In this document: in pieces, positions 61,227 through 64,000 of the stretch
How positions within the stretch are numbered: the stretch's first letter is position 1
Layout: every line of letters starts with the position of its first letter
Assembly: GCA_031267825.1 (NCBI GenBank)
Contig: JAIRYJ010000005.1
Span: 27,222 to 91,221, forward strand
Length of the DNA stretch: 64,000 nucleotides
Origin: Bifidobacteriaceae bacterium
Lineage (GTDB): Bacteria > Actinomycetota > Actinomycetes > Actinomycetales > WQXJ01
Direction: 5' to 3'
The notes under the pieces: generated by a model
Databases searched by the model: none
What the model was told of the DNA's origin: nothing
What the model saw: only the letters and a program-made list of their open reading frames with translations
Made by a program: the position numbers and the translations under genes

Positions 61227-62163
61227 CAGCTCGATACGAGTTGATGGAGCGGAAGAAGGCGGCCTTCCCGGTTATGATGATGGCCCGGTTGTTGGAGGTG
61301 GCCAGATCGGGGTTTTACAAGTGGCTCAAAGCTCGCCAAACGGCCGGGCCGGGTAGTGTTCCGCGTAAGGGCGCACGGGCTGGGTGCCGGGCGTGGCTGA
61401 CCAAGGCTGATAACTCCAGGCTCACCGGTGTTCTAAGGGCGGTTACGGGGCGTGGCGGGTCCATGGCGTGTTGTTGCGCCTAGGTCAGAGCGTGTCGCTG
61501 TGGCTGGTTGCCAAGATCATGCGTGGACTGGGGTTGAAAGGAGCCTAGCCGTATGCTTCTAAACGGACCACTATCCAGGCTAAAGATGCTGTTAGCCGCC
61601 CGGATTTGGTGGGGCGGCGGTTCACCCCGCCAGTGCCGGGCACGGTCCTGGTTTCGGATATCACTTATCTGCGTACCTCGCGAGGGTGGTTGTATTTAGC
61701 GACCGTGATTGATTTGACGACCCGGATGGTGGTCGGTTGGCGGATGGCGGATCATATGCGGGCCAGCCTGGTGGTTGAGGCTTTGGAGATGGCCTACCGG
61801 TCGGGCCGGGTCGCTGGGGGCGCTATAGGGCATTCCGATAAAGGCGCTCAGTACACGTCCAGGGCGTATGCGGACGCGGCGGCCCGGATGGAGATCCGGT
61901 TGTTTGTTGGACGCACTGGGTCATGCCACGATAACGCGGTGGCTGAGGCTTGGTTCTCCCTGATGAAAAACGAAATGTTCGATCGTCTCGGTAAGGTCTC
62001 TAAAGCCCGTGCCAGGGCGATGGTGGCCGAGTATATACAGATCGACTATAACCATCATCGGTTACATTCAACACTCGGCTACCGCACTCCCGCGCAGGCC
62101 TGGGCGGACCACTTCAAGAATCAAAATGAAACCGCTGCTAACGGGCTACCGTTAGCGGCCTGA
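61223..62163 (+). pseudogene. IS3-family transposase OrfB, frameshift and stop
   Basis: N-terminal part (61223 on: YELMERKKAAFPVMMMARLL) is in one frame; from about 61425 the homologous frame is another one (GGYGAWRVHGVLLRLGQSV), broken by TAG at 61546-61548, then VSDITYLRTSRGWLYLATVI to the end. The DDE residues (SDITY, HSDKGAQYTS, AWFSLMKNE) survive, but the protein cannot be made as one chain. Confidence 0.82.
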
Positions 62164-62445
62164 ACCCCAACAAACCATGTCCACACGACTTGACGCGGCA
62201 CACTTACGGGCTATCCCGCGCACGGACTCGCCCGCCTCCAAGTCAGCCAGGATCAGCGCCGCCAGTTCAGGGGTGATCGACGTTGTAGCTGTTTCATTTG
62301 GACCCGCTATCGGCCCCCGAGCGTCGTTTTCAGCCTCCTCCACGACCTCGACCGAAATCCCAGAAATGCCGTCTGACAAGTACAGGCGCACCTTACCGAC
62401 CCAGGGGTTGACGTTTGAGTCCCAGTGACGGAAGGACCCTCGCAT
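62152..62445 (-). pseudogene. Truncated gene of unknown function, cut by IS3
   Basis: ATG 62445; about 80 native codons (FRHWDSNVNPWVGKVRLYLS ... ELAALILADLEAGESVRGIARK), then codons read from the IS3 end to a stop at 62152. The tail resembles the start of a helix-turn-helix. It starts two bases from the abiE palindromes, so it may share that control region. Family not recognised. Confidence 0.5.
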
Positions 62446-62446
62446 T

Positions 62447-62487
62447 CCTAACTGCTTACATGTAAGCTATATCTGAAAACAGTTAGG
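62447..62487. promoter_or_regulatory. Nested palindromic operator of the abiE pair
   Basis: CCTAACTG (62447-62454) and CAGTTAGG (62480-62487) are inverted copies; CTTACATGTAAG (62455-62466) is a perfect palindrome next to the first. The second arm overlaps the AGGAGG ribosome-binding site of the antitoxin. AbiEi antitoxins autoregulate by binding inverted repeats at their promoter (established for AbiE systems). Confidence 0.65.
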
Positions 62488-62496
62488 AGGGCCGCG

Positions 62497-63066
62497 ATGG
62501 CGGAACCTTTGCCTTTGGCGTTCACCCTCGCCGACGCCCGACGGGCCGGTCTGCGCAAAGACCAAGTCTACAAAGGCGTTCTGACCGGCGATTTCGAGCG
62601 GATCGGGCGCGGAACGTTCATCAAGACCGACTCGTCCGACCGGTCGCTGGCAACCCTGGCCGCAGCGACCGCCGTTCAAGGCGCGGCTACGTTGTGCCTG
62701 ACCAGCGCCCTGGCCCACCACGGACTGAGCGATGCCATACCCCCCGTAATGGACGTCGCCCTGCCCCGCGGCACCCGCCACCCCGCCGGGTTCGCGCACG
62801 TCGCCTGGCACAGCTTCGACCAGGCTACCTTTGGCATCGGCCGCGATCCCATTGACGGCCCTGGCGGCCTTTACTGCTACAGTCCCGAACGGTCAATCAT
62901 CGACGCCTTTAGGCTCGCGCACCGTGAAGGCAGTGATGCCGCCGTCGCCGCCCTGAAACGGTGGCTGCGCGAACGAGGCAACTACCCCGCGAAACTGCTG
63001 GGCCTGGCCGAGGCTTTCCCGAAGGCGTACCCGGCAATCCGCTTGACTTTGGAAGTCTTGACGTGA
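62497..63066 (+). CDS. abiEi: AbiEi-type antitoxin/transcriptional regulator
   Basis: 189 aa. N-terminal winged helix (FTLADARRAGLRKDQVYKGV ... GRGTFI), then the AbiEi_3/4-like C-terminal domain (TLCLTSALAHHGLSDAIPP, YSPERSIIDAFRLAHREG, LLGLAEAFPKAYPAIRLTLE). Type IV antitoxin: represses its operon and counters the AbiEii nucleotidyltransferase. ATG 62497 has AGGAGG six bases upstream. Overlaps the toxin start (GTGA). Looks intact although its toxin is damaged. Confidence 0.85.
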   Translation: MAEPLPLAFTLADARRAGLRKDQVYKGVLTGDFERIGRGTFIKTDSSDRSLATLAAATAVQGAATLCLTSALAHHGLSDAIPPVMDVALPRGTRHPAGFAHVAWHSFDQATFGIGRDPIDGPGGLYCYSPERSIIDAFRLAHREGSDAAVAALKRWLRERGNYPAKLLGLAEAFPKAYPAIRLTLEVLT

Positions 63067-63689
63067 CGTCGGCGCCTACAAGGGCCACTCCCGCGGGCCG
63101 GGCCTACAACGACTTGCGTAACCTGGCCAAGCGCCAAGGCAGGGACGTGGCCGAATACTTCGCACTCTACGCGCTGGAAGGGTTTATCGCCCGCCTGGCT
63201 CAATCGGCGTTCGCCGATCAACTCGTGCTCAAAGGCGGCGTCTTGATGGCGGCTTACCTCGGCAAGGCCAGGATTCCGTTGCATGTGGACATGAATTTCG
63301 GCGATCCAGTGTGGCCCGCGCCAGTCCCAACAAAGCTGCCGCTGCTATTGGGAGGCGACATCGACCTGCTGTGCTACCCCGTCTCGATGATCCTCGCGGA
63401 GAAGATCGTCACCGCCATCGAGCGCGGCGCGGCCAACACCCGTTGGCGGGACTTCGCGGACATCGCCGCCATGGCTAACTCCAGTGAGGTCCAAGCCGAT
63501 GTGCTGGCCGAATCAATTGCCACTGTGGTGGAGCACCGCCGAGTGGATGCCAAGCCGTTGCAACTGGTCTTGGGCCGAATGGGGTCGCTTGCCCAAGCGA
63601 AATGGGCGGCGTGGCGGCGCAAGCAGCACCTTGAGGAATACACGCCGGAGGCGTTTCAGGAGGTGCTTGACCAGTGTTCCAGGTTCGCC

Positions 63690-63902
63690 GATGCCGTGCT
63701 CCTCGGCGATCTTCCGCAACGTCAAGCCCTGCTGGCGCAAAAGGTTCGCTTCCTTGACCAGGTTAGGCTGCTGGGTTGCACCGGCCCTTTGGATCGGCGG
63801 CACTCCCGCCTTGCGGAGGTTCCGCAACACGGTGGACCGGTGCAGGTGGTACTTCCGCGCGACCCCGTACACCTTCTTATGGGCAGTGATGAAGTCCACC
63901 AC
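63690..63902 (-). pseudogene. Recombinase-type helix-turn-helix remnant
   Basis: The minus strand reads two HTH units, VYGVARKYHLHRSTVLRNL (then RKAGVP) and GLTLRKIAEEHGI, as in the C-terminal DNA-binding part of serine recombinases and related mobile-element proteins. The first residues (MVDFITAHKK) look like the start of an IS3 orfB, so two mobile remnants are fused near 63870. The other end fades into the abiEii gene near 63690. Confidence 0.5.
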
Positions 63903-64000
63903 TATGGCAGTCGCGGGTCGAGCGTCCGCGCGAAGAAACTCGACGCCGCCAACAGAATCTCGTTAGCCCGCCGAAGTTCCTTGACCTCGTATTCAAGGTC
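63902..64000 (-). CDS. IS3-family OrfA, C-terminal end (start outside window)
   Basis: The minus strand from the edge reads DLEYEVKELRRANEILLAAS then SFFARTLDPRLP and a TAG at 63902-63904: the typical zipper and end of an IS3 OrfA. The overlapping orfB start follows but is lost after about ten codons. Different from the IS3 element at 60.9-62.2 kb. Confidence 0.65.
   Translation of the reverse strand, partial: DLEYEVKELRRANEILLAASSFFARTLDPRLP

Larger units (their letters stand above)
60875..62202 (+). mobile_element. IS3-family element, decayed (ends approximate)
   Basis: OrfA plus a broken orfB. The ends share TGTGGACA as inverted repeat (60891-60898 and 62178-62185), about 15-17 bases inside the proposed termini. 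The right terminus is placed at 62202, where the interrupted minus-strand gene resumes. A CTT occurs at both outer edges (60872-60874, 62203-62205), possibly a 3-bp target duplication, but left and right flanking genes differ, so a deletion is also possible. Confidence 0.65.
63063..64000 (+). pseudogene. abiEii: AbiEii-type toxin, internal deletion and replaced C-terminus
   Basis: GTG 63063, frame open to the window edge. Family blocks are visible: LVLKGGVLMAAY, LHVDMNFGDPVWPAP, YPVSMILAEKIVTAIERG, TRWRDFADIAAM, AKWAAWRRKQHLEE. Between LKGGVLMAAY and LHVDMNFGDP the family normally has about 60 residues including the nucleotidyltransferase DxD motif; here only LGKARIP remains, so catalysis should be lost. 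After about 63690 the frame is antisense to a recombinase-like fragment, so the native end is gone. Confidence 0.75.

Noticed and set aside
1..64000. Iterated motif as KOPS or Chi-like polar signal
   Set aside because: The copies are split about 25 to 19 between strands with no switch point in the window, so no polarity is visible.

Overview
The window is high-GC (about 60-63 % by eye) bacterial chromosome. Gene content points to an actinomycete (Actinomycetota): PspC-domain envelope-stress proteins, an IclR regulator divergent from leuCD, a two-domain Pta next to AckA, a permuted lipoate ligase, a PcrA-type UvrD with Gly-rich additions, many GTG starts and several apparently leaderless genes. 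I cannot place it below class level. No rRNA, tRNA or CRISPR array was found.

Layout. 1-3.6 kb: an amino-sugar/tagatose-type catabolic operon (SIS isomerase, class II aldolase, PPi-type phosphofructokinase) divergent from its DeoR/AgaR-like repressor, with matching operators in the gap. 3.7-8.4 kb: two tandem paralogous membrane-anchored alpha/beta hydrolases, each with a similar long leader. 8.4-17 kb: lipoate ligase, ECF sigma factor plus a membrane partner, pta-ackA, guaA. 17-23 kb: PspC membrane protein divergent from a PspC-histidine kinase/response regulator/MFS operon. 23-33 kb: uvrD/pcrA, cell-wall amidase, YbjN protein, an orphan PD-(D/E)xK-like protein, IclR-leuCD, murA. 32.8-36.5 kb: VapBC and a secreted C-type-lectin protein with its membrane partner. 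36.8-47.7 kb: plsC-gpsA, a Cys/Met PLP enzyme, ddl, thiL, a broken surface-protein gene, rpmB, recG, rsmD, coaD. 47.8-57 kb: an ABC exporter, a lipoprotein, a frameshifted secreted protein and a complete dipeptide ABC importer. 57-59 kb: a TerC-family membrane protein behind a yybP-ykoY manganese riboswitch. 59-64 kb: a mobile-element graveyard: an intact IS256-family element with an 8-bp target duplication, a truncated antitoxin, a decayed IS3 element, a truncated gene, an AbiE toxin-antitoxin pair whose toxin has lost its catalytic motif, and recombinase/IS3 scraps.

The most unusual signal is genome-scale rather than one gene. A short motif, consensus TGKMCGATGCCGYCC with palindromic core GACG-ATGC-CGTC, recurs throughout in both orientations, in all reading frames and between genes (about 44 copies of the 7-base core by hand count, against about 13 expected from base composition). 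Several copies lie in tandem duplications or in low-complexity in-frame insertions of otherwise conserved enzymes (AgaS-like, MFS, UvrD, RecG, OppB). Two further dispersed hairpin families lie between genes; one pair shows compensatory stem changes.
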